Under the pieces are notes generated by a model. That model was not told the DNA's origin and did not search any database. It saw only the letters and a list, made by a program, of their open reading frames with translations. A stretch of DNA of 64,000 nt from Flavipsychrobacter sp. (GTDB lineage Bacteria > Bacteroidota > Bacteroidia > Chitinophagales > Chitinophagaceae), in contig JAEUVF010000013.1 of assembly GCA_016787265.1 (NCBI GenBank), positions 434,001 to 498,000 on the forward strand, written 5' to 3'. The position numbers and the translations under genes were made by a program. This document shows positions 17,725 to 26,755 of the stretch, piece after piece; positions within the stretch are counted from its first letter, which is position 1, and every line of letters starts with the position of its first letter.

Positions 17725-18519
17725 ATGGCCATCATTAAAAAGTCTGGAGGTAAATCAGAAGAAGAAAAGTTTAAAGATGCTTTGCATTATTTACCATTTC
17801 TGCTTGTTAGATTCCCAGAATATGCAAATTTTCAACTTCATGAAATTATTTCAAATTTCAAGGAAGCTGACTCTGATTCAAGAAAAGCAATGATTGATTG
17901 TCAAAATCAGTTAAATACTTTGATGAAGGAGAATTATTTTATAAAAGAGGGCACGTTTAATTTGCAATTGCAGCTTACTGATATAGGACGTTTAGAAAGG
18001 AATAGATTAATTGAAGAGGAAAAAATTACGAAAATAAAAGAAAATCAATCACCAGATCAGTTTTCATTTAATGAATATGTAAATATAGTAATACAGTTAC
18101 TTTTTAAACAATCTAATCCTTTAATTTACGCTTCCATTTGGCATACATTAAGTGATCTGTATCCATATCTACCATTAAATGAAGTTCTTGCTGAAATAAA
18201 TAGATTGGATTTGTTAGATGTCAATATTGATAAGAGGGGTAATAAAACGTATCTTCTAAGGCAACCAACAAAAAGAAAAATTAGTAATCTTCAAAAAAAC
18301 TTTGAAGGTAAACCATACGAATATTTTATTTCTGAAGAAGAAAAGAAACAAAATGAAAATTCGGAAAAAAACTTCTTGGAACTTCAAAAATTACGTGATG
18401 AAGTTCTTGATTATAAAATAAAAATAGAACGTGAAAAGAATCATTTTAAAATTGCTCTGGGAGTGGCTATTTTAGAGGCTGTTGGGTTGATAATTGCATT
18501 TTTTACAATAATGAAATGA
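17725..18519 (+). CDS. Hypothetical C-terminally anchored protein, possible KAP partner
   Basis: No family is recognised. The 264-residue protein has a helical N-terminus that could be winged-helix-like (residues 25-110, with QLQLTDIGRLERNRLIEEEKI), a lysine-rich middle, a coiled coil (about 200-238) and one hydrophobic helix at about 240-260 (IALGVAILEAVGLIIAFFTI), so it is predicted to be a tail-anchored membrane protein. It has the same AT-rich composition and orientation as the KAP gene; without the IS they would be about 230 bases apart. A two-gene module is an inference. Confidence 0.65.
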   Translation: MAIIKKSGGKSEEEKFKDALHYLPFLLVRFPEYANFQLHEIISNFKEADSDSRKAMIDCQNQLNTLMKENYFIKEGTFNLQLQLTDIGRLERNRLIEEEKITKIKENQSPDQFSFNEYVNIVIQLLFKQSNPLIYASIWHTLSDLYPYLPLNEVLAEINRLDLLDVNIDKRGNKTYLLRQPTKRKISNLQKNFEGKPYEYFISEEEKKQNENSEKNFLELQKLRDEVLDYKIKIEREKNHFKIALGVAILEAVGLIIAFFTIMK

Positions 18520-18657
18520 TAAATCTCTTCGGTTTTGTATTTCCTATTTCAATTTTGGTTTATAATAAAATCAATAATGATAATTTCAATTTACTGCTTG
18601 CTTAAGCATCAGTGAAAGTTTGTCGGCTAAGCGAGCCTGCTTGTCGTTACCGGCAGC

Positions 18658-20106
18658 TTATTTGTTTTTGTTCATTGTGTAGTTAACTCTGGAGCCCGTC
18701 AGGGCCAGGCTGCAGGCAGCTTCAAGGCGCTGCTTGCCATAGCGCTTCTCACACATCAACAACCCAAAGCAAGCTTTGTAGTTCTGTTCCATATAAATGC
18801 TGTTGCCCAGCAGGCTTTCTGCTACGGCTGCAGTAGCAGCTCCGATACGCCGGGCCTTGGTCAGTAATTCTTCTTTGGTCCAGCCTTTTGCTGATTTAGA
18901 CTGCTGGTGATTGAGCGGCATGTGCTCTCCAATGGTATGGTATCCGCGACCAGCTACCCGGATGTGCAGTGCAATGCGCTGGTGATCGTGATAGATCTCC
19001 ACGGTTTGCTGATCGTACCAGACTTTCACTTTGCTGCCCACATATTGCCAGGGCACACTATAATAGAGCCTGTCTTCCCGAAGCTGGATATGATAGTTAC
19101 GCTGCACCGTGAGGATCGTGCATTTTTTCAACAGGCAGGGCTTGGAAGGTAACCCGCGCAGCAGCGGACGTTCGTATTGGTCGAACAGCTCTCTTCTACT
19201 AAACGAAGAACCTTTGTAGTTGCGCAGGTTCAGTTGATCAAGCTGGATCCGGAAGTGATAATTAATCTCCGATAAAGAGGTAAAATGCTGGTTCCGCAAC
19301 GGTGCATACACATACTTGTAAACCAGGTTGACAGCCTTTTCTACCATAGCTTTGTCTCTTGGTTTACCGGGTCTGGTGGCAGAAAAGGTAGTACCATAGT
19401 GTTCACTGATCTGATAACAGAGATCCGTAAATACAGGTTCGTATCGGTCTGCTTTAGTAACGGCCGTGCGCATGTTATCGCAGGTGATGGTTTGCGTTAC
19501 GCCCTGCAGGTAGCGGAGCAGTTCATTGATACCATGCAAAAGGTCGGCTGTTTTCTGGTGTTCCAGCGCAATGCAGAAAATCAGGCCACTGTAAGGAAGA
19601 GTGGCAACGAAGACATCACAGGGAATCAGTTCGCCTGTTGTGGTATCAACGTAACTGATTTTTTTGCCGGCAAAGTCAATCATGATCTCTTCACCAGGAT
19701 TATACTCCAGGTGCATGACCACGTCCTTTTTGTTTAGGAACCTGTTCAGGTGTTCACAATACTGGCTATAAGCATATCCATCCGGGTGCTGTTCCTTGTA
19801 CTCGCCCCAGAGCAGTTGCCGGGTAACGCCAGGCCGTGTGAGCTCCTTGTCAATGCCTTCAAAATGGCGAAGCAGGTCTTGCAAACGGGATGAGTGCTGA
19901 AGCGCCGTATCCTGGTTATAAAATAAGCCGGCCAGTTCTTTATCCGTAGTAGTGCCGGCGGTGGCTTCCGGCATACGTTTGAGATAGGTTTTTACGGTAT
20001 TGCGGGCCAGGCCGGTCAATCGTTTAATATTTTTAATAGAGTGACCCTCCTGCTTCAATTTAAGCACTTGTTTGAGCTGTTCCATTGCAATTGGTTTTGC
20101 TGCCAT
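18658..20106 (-). CDS. istA: IS21-family transposase IstA (C-terminus shortened)
   Basis: The 482-residue protein has an N-terminal helix-turn-helix (residues 15-45, HSIKNIKRLTGLARNTVKTYL) and a DDE core with D144 (MIDFAG), D210 (TCDNMRTA) and E256 (KAMVEKAV). A C-terminal Mu-type SH3-like region follows (YYSVPWQYVGSKVKVWY). IS21 IstA usually runs slightly longer, and istB, the ATPase helper, should follow but does not. The catalytic residues are intact, so it might still act in trans on related ends. Confidence 0.88.
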   Translation of the reverse strand: MAAKPIAMEQLKQVLKLKQEGHSIKNIKRLTGLARNTVKTYLKRMPEATAGTTTDKELAGLFYNQDTALQHSSRLQDLLRHFEGIDKELTRPGVTRQLLWGEYKEQHPDGYAYSQYCEHLNRFLNKKDVVMHLEYNPGEEIMIDFAGKKISYVDTTTGELIPCDVFVATLPYSGLIFCIALEHQKTADLLHGINELLRYLQGVTQTITCDNMRTAVTKADRYEPVFTDLCYQISEHYGTTFSATRPGKPRDKAMVEKAVNLVYKYVYAPLRNQHFTSLSEINYHFRIQLDQLNLRNYKGSSFSRRELFDQYERPLLRGLPSKPCLLKKCTILTVQRNYHIQLREDRLYYSVPWQYVGSKVKVWYDQQTVEIYHDHQRIALHIRVAGRGYHTIGEHMPLNHQQSKSAKGWTKEELLTKARRIGAATAAVAESLLGNSIYMEQNYKACFGLLMCEKRYGKQRLEAACSLALTGSRVNYTMNKNK

Positions 20107-20162
20107 CCTTAACGCTGTTTTTTAAGGAGGCAAGTCTACAACTACAACTGCTCTTTTACATC

Positions 20163-20362
20163 CTTTAGGGGGTCAACTTGTGCGGAATGACAGTGGATAA
20201 AAAAAACACAGGGGGGTCAAGATCATCCGGAATAAGTTGGCAATAGGGTGGGTCAACATCCCAGAATGCCACAAGTCATGAAAAAATCCAGGGGGTCAAG
20301 TTGCTCCGGAATGAGGGGGTCAACTTGAATCGGAACAGGGGGGTCAAGATGCTCCGAAATCT
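20163..20362 (-). repeat. Six direct repeats at the IS21 terminus
   Basis: Six copies of a roughly 22-base unit of the form GGGGGTCAAsTTGnTCCGGAAT lie between the element end and istA, in one orientation and 20-45 bases apart. They probably bind IstA. The same six occur in the remnant at 32566-32765. Confidence 0.75.
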
Positions 20363-21008
20363 ACAGTATATCGGACAGTTTGGAAGGAATTGCTTCTGAT
20401 GATTGGATGATCAGGTCACTATCGATGGCTTCCAACTCCTGAATAGGAACTAGGTCATTGTTTCCTAAAGTGCTGGTTTCATTTTTTAACTGAATATCAT
20501 CAACCCATAACTCCCCACTACCTAAAAACCACGCTCCAAAGTTGATGCGTTGAGCTTTTTCGCTTTCAATTTTTATGGTTGTAGTTAGGGTTTCCCATTC
20601 CGTAGTTCCTTGTATAGATTTATTGGTAAAATCTTCATAAGAAAGTACGTCCCCCGTAGATGTCAATACGGTGTAGAATATTCCTGCATAACCATTTTTG
20701 ATTTCTTTTCCTTTAAGCTGTGCTGAAAGAATTATTTCACCTGTATTTTTTGGAACAGAAATGGACTGGGATACTTTATAAACATACTTTGAAACTGCTG
20801 GAGACTTTGTAATGCTCAATGAATAGTTACCAGATGCTGCTTCATTTGAGTCCTTGCGAATGCTTCCATATTTTCCAGGTGTGGTGTACCATTCAGTAGG
20901 TGAATTATCAATCCAGTTTTCAAAACTGAAATTGCGTGGGTTGGTATTTCTGGTGCTGCAAGTAAAAAACAATAGCGAGATCAGGATAAGTTTGACTGCT
21001 CTATTCAT
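20361..21008 (-). pseudogene. Lipoprotein N-terminal fragment (S41-peptidase-like), cut by IS21
   Basis: A 215-codon frame begins with a lipoprotein signal (ILISLLFFTCST, Cys17). The next part, FSFENWIDNSPTEWYT to ELWVDDIQLKN, is the carbohydrate-binding-like beta sandwich found at the N-terminus of Bacteroidota S41-family peptidases. The protein then stops at SKLSDIL in a TAG that lies inside the IS21 terminus (CTGTAG). So the stop codon is supplied by the IS, and a peptidase domain that would normally follow is absent. It may still make a secreted fragment. Confidence 0.6.
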
Positions 21009-21162
21009 GGTATATAAGGTAGGATTGTTTTCTTACTTATAGAAGTAATGTTATCGGGCTTCAATAGGATATGGGGGGTAAATTCTTTGATTCCGCCGAT
21101 ATCGCCTATGACCGGAAGCATATTAAACAATCATCTAAATCGCCGTCTCTTTTAGTTGCTGG

Positions 21163-21621
21163 ATGAAAAGGGATCGTGGTTACCTGATGGATGAATTCCG
21201 GCTGCTGGAATCCATCATCAATGCAGCCTACCTAATGAATCAGCAAAAGAAAAAAGATCCACTTTGTATCGATCCGGAGGATGTGTTTGATCCCAATCTC
21301 TTCGCGAGATGGCATGGTAAGCTTCATGCATGGGATTTCTTTCCTCTATCCCTGAGCTTTAAAGAGTTTGCGAATCCATACCTGGTGTTCAAACGCTTTT
21401 TCAGGTTCCAGGAGCTTGCCAAATGGAAACAGGACCTGCAGTGTCTGCTGGATTATTCCCTTCGTTCCCTCAATATTCTGGAAGAAGAGGAGGATATCAA
21501 TTTGTTTGGCCTCCATTCTCATCTGACCAAACTGGTGGAAGCAGCACACCTGATTGATGTACGGGAAGTAAACCATATCGGCGGGCGAATCAAAAGGCGG
21601 ATTACCAAAACCAGGTTATGA
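21163..21621 (+). CDS. Hypothetical protein, 152 aa
   Basis: No family is recognised. The protein is helical, without signal peptide, with many aromatic residues (FARWHGKLHAWDFFPLSLSF around residues 48-67) and an EEEED acidic patch near 110. It overlaps the next gene by 4 bases (ATGA at 21618), so the pair is probably co-translated. A diverged 40-base piece of this gene (21273-21312) also occurs at 31770-31809 among IS scraps, which implies more than one family copy once existed here. Confidence 0.6.
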   Translation: MKRDRGYLMDEFRLLESIINAAYLMNQQKKKDPLCIDPEDVFDPNLFARWHGKLHAWDFFPLSLSFKEFANPYLVFKRFFRFQELAKWKQDLQCLLDYSLRSLNILEEEEDINLFGLHSHLTKLVEAAHLIDVREVNHIGGRIKRRITKTRL

Positions 21622-21851
21622 GAAACAAGCCAAACGATCGGGTAGGGCAACAGCAGGCTATTCTGCGGTTCCTGGATACATATCGGCTGGTCCATACCGA
21701 GGAGAAGCTCTGGATGATGTTCCGGCTAACATTGAACAGTGAGGAAGGGAATGCCTGGAATGAAATTGAACGGGCGAACTGGTTTCATTTTAATGAGTTG
21801 TTGGTGGGTTTGGTAATGGGGAATTATGCGTTGGTGAGGGAGCGAAAGTGA
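21618..21851 (+). CDS. Hypothetical protein, 77 aa
   Basis: No family is recognised. The small, helical, tryptophan-rich protein (EEKLWMMFRLTL, IERANWFHFNELLVGL) has no signal peptide. Translational coupling to the upstream gene is suggested by the ATGA overlap. The two proteins share a similar aromatic/acidic style and may form one complex; that is inference. Confidence 0.55.
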   Translation: MRNKPNDRVGQQQAILRFLDTYRLVHTEEKLWMMFRLTLNSEEGNAWNEIERANWFHFNELLVGLVMGNYALVRERK

Positions 21852-22585
21852 GTAGCGTAATCCAATAAACTGTGTTTACCTCAACTAGTTTGGTTACTCG
21901 ATTTAAAAGAGAAATAGATTTAAGTATTCAAGTAAAATATTTTTTTAAGCAGCTATTGTATAATTCAAAATTAATATATAGATTAGTAGTACTTATCCTG
22001 TGACTCCCCTCTCATGGGACTCACGTGGCGAAGCATTGCCAATCCTCCTCCTAACGAAACATTTTCTTTGTTTTCGAAATCCCCATTTTATTTGTATTTA
22101 TCTATAAAAACTAATCTTAAAGCAGATTTAATTTTCTTATTAAATATTTTAACATTTTTGGTGATTATTTAATCACGATGATCCTGTTATTCATACTTGC
22201 TATTAAAATCAGTTCTAATGAAGATTGATAATGGTTTCAGTAGTTTCTTTGATTTTATGTGAAATAGTGTGTTCAATGCTTCATTGTCCTTTTCAATTAC
22301 ACCTAATGCAACAAACAATATTTCAAAATAGAGATTTCAATTGACTAAAATAGGATTTGAAATAGTAATGAAAATTTGTAATAATATCATAGTGAAATAA
22401 TTATTCGTCTCACATAAGGCTTATCCTAAGTGCCCGATTTCTAATTGTTACAATAGGTTTTGGAGTATTTGAATAAAATTGAATAAAATAATTTATTGCC
22501 ATATAATATTGAAGCTAATTTTCATTTTTAAATCTTCATTGTAAATAATCTCTTGACTTAATTAACTATTTGTAAATTAAATAGA
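21852..22585. other. AT-rich non-coding stretch before the envelope module
   Basis: These 734 bases hold no convincing gene on either strand. The only recognisable element is copy 2 of the island repeat (21992-22039). The last 100 bases are extremely AT-rich and probably include the promoter of the module starting at 22586, but no clear TAnnTTTG motif stands out. Confidence 0.5.
21992..22039. repeat. Island repeat element, copy 2 (core only)
   Basis: The core CTTATCCTGTGA to GGGACTCACGTGGCGAAGCA matches copy 1 closely, with one spacing change in the middle. GTGACTCCC and GGGACTCAC form an 8-of-9 inverted repeat within it. The outer ATTACGG block of copies 1 and 3 is absent. Confidence 0.6.
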
Positions 22586-23998
22586 ATGAAAACTATTTAT
22601 ATTCTTTTTACTATTTTTTTTCAAATTTCGTCTACTAATATTTATGCACAAGACACCATCACTAGGAGTCTTGGCACATCTCCTTACACTATTGATATAT
22701 TGCCATATTTAATAGATTCCACTTATAGAATTAAAGTCGGTGACAACGGGAATTTAGTTGGAAAAGTTATGAGCCAACAATTTGGTGCTATTATTTCGGG
22801 ACAATCCTCTACTACAATAGGTAATTTTGCTTCTATTACTCCAACCGAAGGAAAAATTGATTTTGCTGGAAGTTTAATGATGAAGAATAGTTCTGTATTG
22901 ACAGCTAAACTTAGTGGCAGAGCTACTGATGGGTTTGTTGCTATTTTTGAAAACTCTCGATTAAATACTCAAATTTCTGTAGAAGTAAAGTATCACTTAT
23001 TGAATTTAAACAAACTTAGCCTTTCAATTAATAGAGATTCAGGCATTCTAAATGACAAAAAGGTGAGGAAGATAAAATACGAATATGATCTCGAATGTCT
23101 CGATATATTAAGCAAAAGAGATTCAATCAATCTATCTAAAAAAATGACTACTGTAAAAAATGAAATTGATAGTCTTACATCATTGTTAAATTCAGGAGTA
23201 GATCAAGGAGCCAGGCAAAGCCTAATATATGAAATTGAAAAGAGAGAAATTCTTAAAGACTCAATTTCCAAAGCAATAAAATTAATACCAAGCAAGGAAA
23301 ATCAAATTAGAAATATTCATGCAAAGAGGATTGCAGAGTTGGAAAATTTAAGTATTTCTTCTTCTGTTGAAGGCTTTAAGATAAACTGGTGGACATTTGG
23401 TTACAAAGTAAATAATAATAAATTCAAATTATTTTACCCTACAGCACAATTTTCAGATCAAGTAATTGATACAATCTTTGTTAGCCATGAAGCAAATATT
23501 CAATGGTCTTATTATAATTGGAACTCGCAGGGATTTAAAACACTTTTCTCTGCATTTGGAATTTCATTTGGATTCAATGATAATTTTCTTTCTCTAAACA
23601 AAAGCGAAATTTCAGAAACTAATAATTATGGTCCATCAAGTGGATCTAGAAGTGTTACAAAGAAATATAATGCCTATGAAGGTGTTTATAACAAAGATCT
23701 TGTGAGCCTTAAATTATATTCTGATATGTATTATTATTTGTTCAATAATAACATAGCAGCGTTACATTTTAATCCTGAATTGCTTTTTCAAAAATCTGAA
23801 AAACCTATAACTAATTGTTTTGCGGGCATTCTACTGGCTTTTATGAATAAAGGTGATGAAAAATCGATTGTAAATGCTGAACTCTATTATCAATTTTTAG
23901 ATATATTCAAAAATACAGAAACTAAGTATAATCTTTTTGAACGCAATACTGTAGGACTACGATTTACATTTCCTATTAATTTTAAATATAAATCATAA
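22586..23998 (+). CDS. Secreted/outer-membrane hypothetical protein, 470 aa
   Basis: No family is recognised. A signal peptide (residues 1-21, ending IYAQD) exports the product. Residues 25-150 are beta-rich, and 180-260 form a charged coiled coil. The C-terminal 150 residues show alternating beta strands ending in NTVGLRFTFPINFKY, which would suit an outer-membrane barrel edge. Its stop overlaps the start of the 67-residue gene (TAATG at 23996-24000). It is the first gene of a four-gene run (22586-25309). Confidence 0.65.
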   Translation: MKTIYILFTIFFQISSTNIYAQDTITRSLGTSPYTIDILPYLIDSTYRIKVGDNGNLVGKVMSQQFGAIISGQSSTTIGNFASITPTEGKIDFAGSLMMKNSSVLTAKLSGRATDGFVAIFENSRLNTQISVEVKYHLLNLNKLSLSINRDSGILNDKKVRKIKYEYDLECLDILSKRDSINLSKKMTTVKNEIDSLTSLLNSGVDQGARQSLIYEIEKREILKDSISKAIKLIPSKENQIRNIHAKRIAELENLSISSSVEGFKINWWTFGYKVNNNKFKLFYPTAQFSDQVIDTIFVSHEANIQWSYYNWNSQGFKTLFSAFGISFGFNDNFLSLNKSEISETNNYGPSSGSRSVTKKYNAYEGVYNKDLVSLKLYSDMYYYLFNNNIAALHFNPELLFQKSEKPITNCFAGILLAFMNKGDEKSIVNAELYYQFLDIFKNTETKYNLFERNTVGLRFTFPINFKYKS

Positions 23999-24201
23999 TG
24001 GCAAAATTGACTAAACTTGAAGAAGGTGTCACTTACCAAGCAGTATGTACAAAAGGGGATTTCTTTGGTAAGCACCATAGTAATTCCAATGATGCTGAAG
24101 CAGATGCGGCTAATCACACATCAAAACCAGGTAAGACTAATCATGTTGTAAAGATTATAACTACTATACAGCAAGTAAGAGCATTTTCTAAAAATGAATA
24201 G
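23998..24201 (+). CDS. Small hypothetical protein, 67 aa
   Basis: No family is recognised. The small, hydrophilic protein has a central histidine/asparagine-rich part (KHHSNSNDAEADAANHT, residues 25-41) and no signal peptide. It starts within the stop of the preceding gene, so it is translationally coupled, and is followed by a strong hairpin at 24203-24245. Confidence 0.6.
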   Translation: MAKLTKLEEGVTYQAVCTKGDFFGKHHSNSNDAEADAANHTSKPGKTNHVVKIITTIQQVRAFSKNE

Positions 24202-24202
24202 C

Positions 24203-24245
24203 TTGACTTATTTAATAGAATAAAATACTTTATTAAATAAGTCAA
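24203..24245 (+). terminator. 15-bp perfect hairpin inside the module
   Basis: Arms TTGACTTATTTAATA (24203-24217) and TATTAAATAAGTCAA (24231-24245) are exact complements around a 13-base loop, one base after the stop of the 67-residue gene. It is AT-rich, so it may be a partial terminator or processing site separating the two gene pairs. Confidence 0.6.
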
Positions 24246-24297
24246 TATTTTACTGGCCGAAATAATTGATTAGTCTCAAAATATAAATTTTTTAAAA

Positions 24298-24912
24298 ATG
24301 GAGGAACAAATTAAAGGAAAAGAATCTGATAGTTTTAAAAGTTCAATTTTTGAAGCGAAGCATTTTCGTTGGTTAGTGTTTTCATCATTTTTATTTGTAC
24401 TGGTTATCATATTATTTTTAATAATATTTCCTGGATACTTAGACTTTGAAATTGTTAGATTTTTGGCTTTGATAATTATATCATTATATCTTTCTTTAAT
24501 GTTTTTCATAATTTGGCCTCATAATGCTACACTAGATAAAATCCCACATTTAAATTTAACTATAAAAGTTGCAGGTCCGATTGTATTGTGGCTTTTAATT
24601 TTCTTGATCACTAATAAGCTTATGCCGAGTGACAATATTCAAGAAAAGGTGTTCACAATAAACAAATCGAATGAAAGTTTCCGTGTACCATATCATGAAA
24701 CAACATTAAAAAGCGATGAAACAGTTCTAGATTATATGATGATTGAAGATGTTATTTATAAATCACATTTGAAAGCTATTTATGTCAAATTTCCAAAAGG
24801 TAAAACATCAGTAAAAGCTCAATTGCAATTCACGAAATACAAACCGATTAACGTCATTTTAGATAGGAAAATGACTTCTATTTTTGTAAATAAACTTGAA
24901 AAATATGATTAA
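24298..24912 (+). CDS. Membrane protein, 204 aa
   Basis: No family is recognised. Three hydrophobic helices lie at about residues 25-48, 52-76 and 85-105, followed by a soluble domain of about 95 residues (probably outside the inner membrane) containing SFRVPYHETTLKSDETVLDYMM. The start overlaps no other gene and lies about 50 bases after the hairpin. It overlaps the next gene by 17 bases. Confidence 0.6.
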   Translation: MEEQIKGKESDSFKSSIFEAKHFRWLVFSSFLFVLVIILFLIIFPGYLDFEIVRFLALIIISLYLSLMFFIIWPHNATLDKIPHLNLTIKVAGPIVLWLLIFLITNKLMPSDNIQEKVFTINKSNESFRVPYHETTLKSDETVLDYMMIEDVIYKSHLKAIYVKFPKGKTSVKAQLQFTKYKPINVILDRKMTSIFVNKLEKYD

Positions 24913-25309
24913 TATATTAGTCGCCTTTGGCTTGTCAATAATTCTTTTGACTTTTAGTTTTGAAGCTTCAAGTCAAACAAATGTTACTTTTACTGATACA
25001 AAGGACGTAGAACTTTATAATATTAGATATGTTGTTTTGGCTGAGGGAAAACTTGGAGATTTTAGAGATGACATTCGAGGTAATATTTTTAAAAATTCTA
25101 CTTTGGTGGAATTTTTTAATAACAATAATAGGAAAATTATAAATGTAGTATTTGTAAGAATACTTTCCAACAAGTTAAATAACAAAATAGATCAAATTTC
25201 CTTTTATTCAGTAAGGGAACAAGATACCAAGTTGGTTGAAGAAATAACTTTAAATCGGAATAATGACGAAACAGATATAGATTTATTAGTGGCCAAAACA
25301 ATTCTGTGA
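24896..25309 (+). CDS. Secreted hypothetical protein, 137 aa
   Basis: No family is recognised. A signal peptide (residues 1-26, ending EASSQT) is followed by a small alpha/beta domain. The start overlaps the membrane-protein gene by 17 bases; ATG 24905 is a possible alternative that keeps the signal peptide. It closes the four-gene module, in which two of the four products carry signal peptides and one is in the membrane. Confidence 0.6.
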   Translation: MKNMINILVAFGLSIILLTFSFEASSQTNVTFTDTKDVELYNIRYVVLAEGKLGDFRDDIRGNIFKNSTLVEFFNNNNRKIINVVFVRILSNKLNNKIDQISFYSVREQDTKLVEEITLNRNNDETDIDLLVAKTIL

Positions 25310-25694
25310 TTATTGAAGGCACAGTATCATACAGAAATACTTTTTCACTTAAAATAGTGAATGATTCATATTTATTCCTAAAAATCGTTTAAATGATTAT
25401 TTCTTCTATAATTTAAAGAAAATATTCATACTGTACTTGAAAGGCCAGTAATGGATGGCAAAAAAAATTATAAGTCAGTAAGAGCTGTTTAAACGGTTAC
25501 ACATACTATATCTGGTCGCAACTATAAATTAAACAGACCACTTCCTTAAAGAGAATATGTACCTGACTTCGAAAAACTGAAGCATAACAATTTAGATAAA
25601 TAGGGCAATAACCCGTGAACTCCCCCAAAAAACCGAAGTATTGTAAATTGGAAAAATGGGGCAATTTTTCATACATTAAATATGAAATATTGGA
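25310..25694. other. Non-coding stretch, 385 bases
   Basis: I see no gene, RNA or repeat here. The last 80 bases (25610 onwards, GAACTCCCCCAAAAAACCG) may be the left end of the decayed IS3 element that follows. Confidence 0.4.
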
Positions 25695-26755
25695 TATGAA
25701 AAAGTCAAAGTTTACACCATCGCAAATCGTCTTTTCGATCCAATATACGGAGCAAGGGGTTAAGGTTGAAGAGATTTGCCGGAAGATTGGGATCAGCGAG
25801 GCTACCTTTACAAATGGAAAAAGAAATACGGAGGGTTAGGTATCTCTGAACTTCGCTAACTTCGGCAGTTATAAGAAGAGAAAGCCCGTTTAAAACAAAT
25901 GGTGGCAGTTTTGTCACTGGACAAGCACATGCTACAAGACGTTATCAAAAAAAAGCATTGAGGCCAACCCAGAAGAAGGTGCTGTCCTTCTATATGATCC
26001 GCAACTACAATGTATCGGCTCGCAAGGCATGTCGTTTACTTCACTTCCAACATTCTTTTTTTACTATCAGCATCATTGCCGGGAAGACCTGGCCATCAGA
26101 GCCAGGATAAATGAGATTGCATCCGTAAAAGTTCGTTATGGTATGTGGTGTATATATGCCTTACTTCAATAGAAGGCTGGACTGATTGCCATAAAAGGGT
26201 ACTCCGCATATATATAGAAAAATCCTTGAACCCTCGAATAAAAAGACCCAGGCGCAGTAAATCAGGTTCGCATTGGTTGGAACGGAATTCCAATATTGAA
26301 ATTTATCAATGCAGATCAATAGATTTTGTGAGTGATGCGCTCTTTGATGGTCGAAAATTCCGATCCTTAATTATAGTGGATAATTGTAATTGGGAATACC
26401 TTACTATCGTAGTAGAACAATCACTTAAAGTCAGTGATGTAGTAATTCTTTCGTGGATTAGTTGCACAGCGGATTCAAACAGACAATGGATATGAGTTTG
26501 TTTCGAAAGAAATGGATAAATGGGTTTACGATAATCAGGTAATATTTGATTATTCTAGGCCAGGAAAACCTACAGACAAACCCTTTGTGGAATCCTTTAA
26601 CGTAAGCTTTTGGGATGAGTGTTTAAATGCACACTGATTCTTATCTTTGGAAGACGCTACTGAAAAGATTGAAAGATGGAGAATAGAATGCAATCATCAC
26701 CGGCCGCATAGTTTTCTGGATGACATGCCTTCAGCAGAATACGTAGAATAGTGCC
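25695..26755 (+). pseudogene. Decayed IS3-family element (orfA and orfB remnants)
   Basis: The stretch starts with an orfA remnant (MKKSKFTPSQIVF, then GVKVEEICRKIGISEATF), breaks by frameshift near 25812, and resumes with the WKKKYGGL-type linker and an orfB remnant (SARKACRLLHFQHS, then CRSIDFVSDALFDGRKFRSL, WDECLNAH and HHRPHSFLDDMPSAEYVE). Several frameshifts and stops are present and the D-D-E core cannot be read through in one frame. It is a different IS3 subgroup from the element at 16335. Small frames inside it are fragments. Confidence 0.75.

Larger units (their letters stand above)
18658..20362 (-). mobile_element. IS21-family element, istA end only (istB missing)
   Basis: The element's left end (near 20362 on the minus strand, starting TGTAGATTTCGGAGC) has six copies of a terminal repeat and then istA. 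After istA there is no istB, which intact IS21 elements carry, and the istA C-terminus (NYTMNKNK) looks cut. The stretch 18520-18657 has no recognisable gene. A shorter second piece of the same element lies at 32148-32765. Confidence 0.75.

Noticed and set aside
26145..26495. 116-codon frame inside the decayed IS3 element
   Set aside because: It is a fragment of an orfB remnant, interrupted by frameshifts on both sides.
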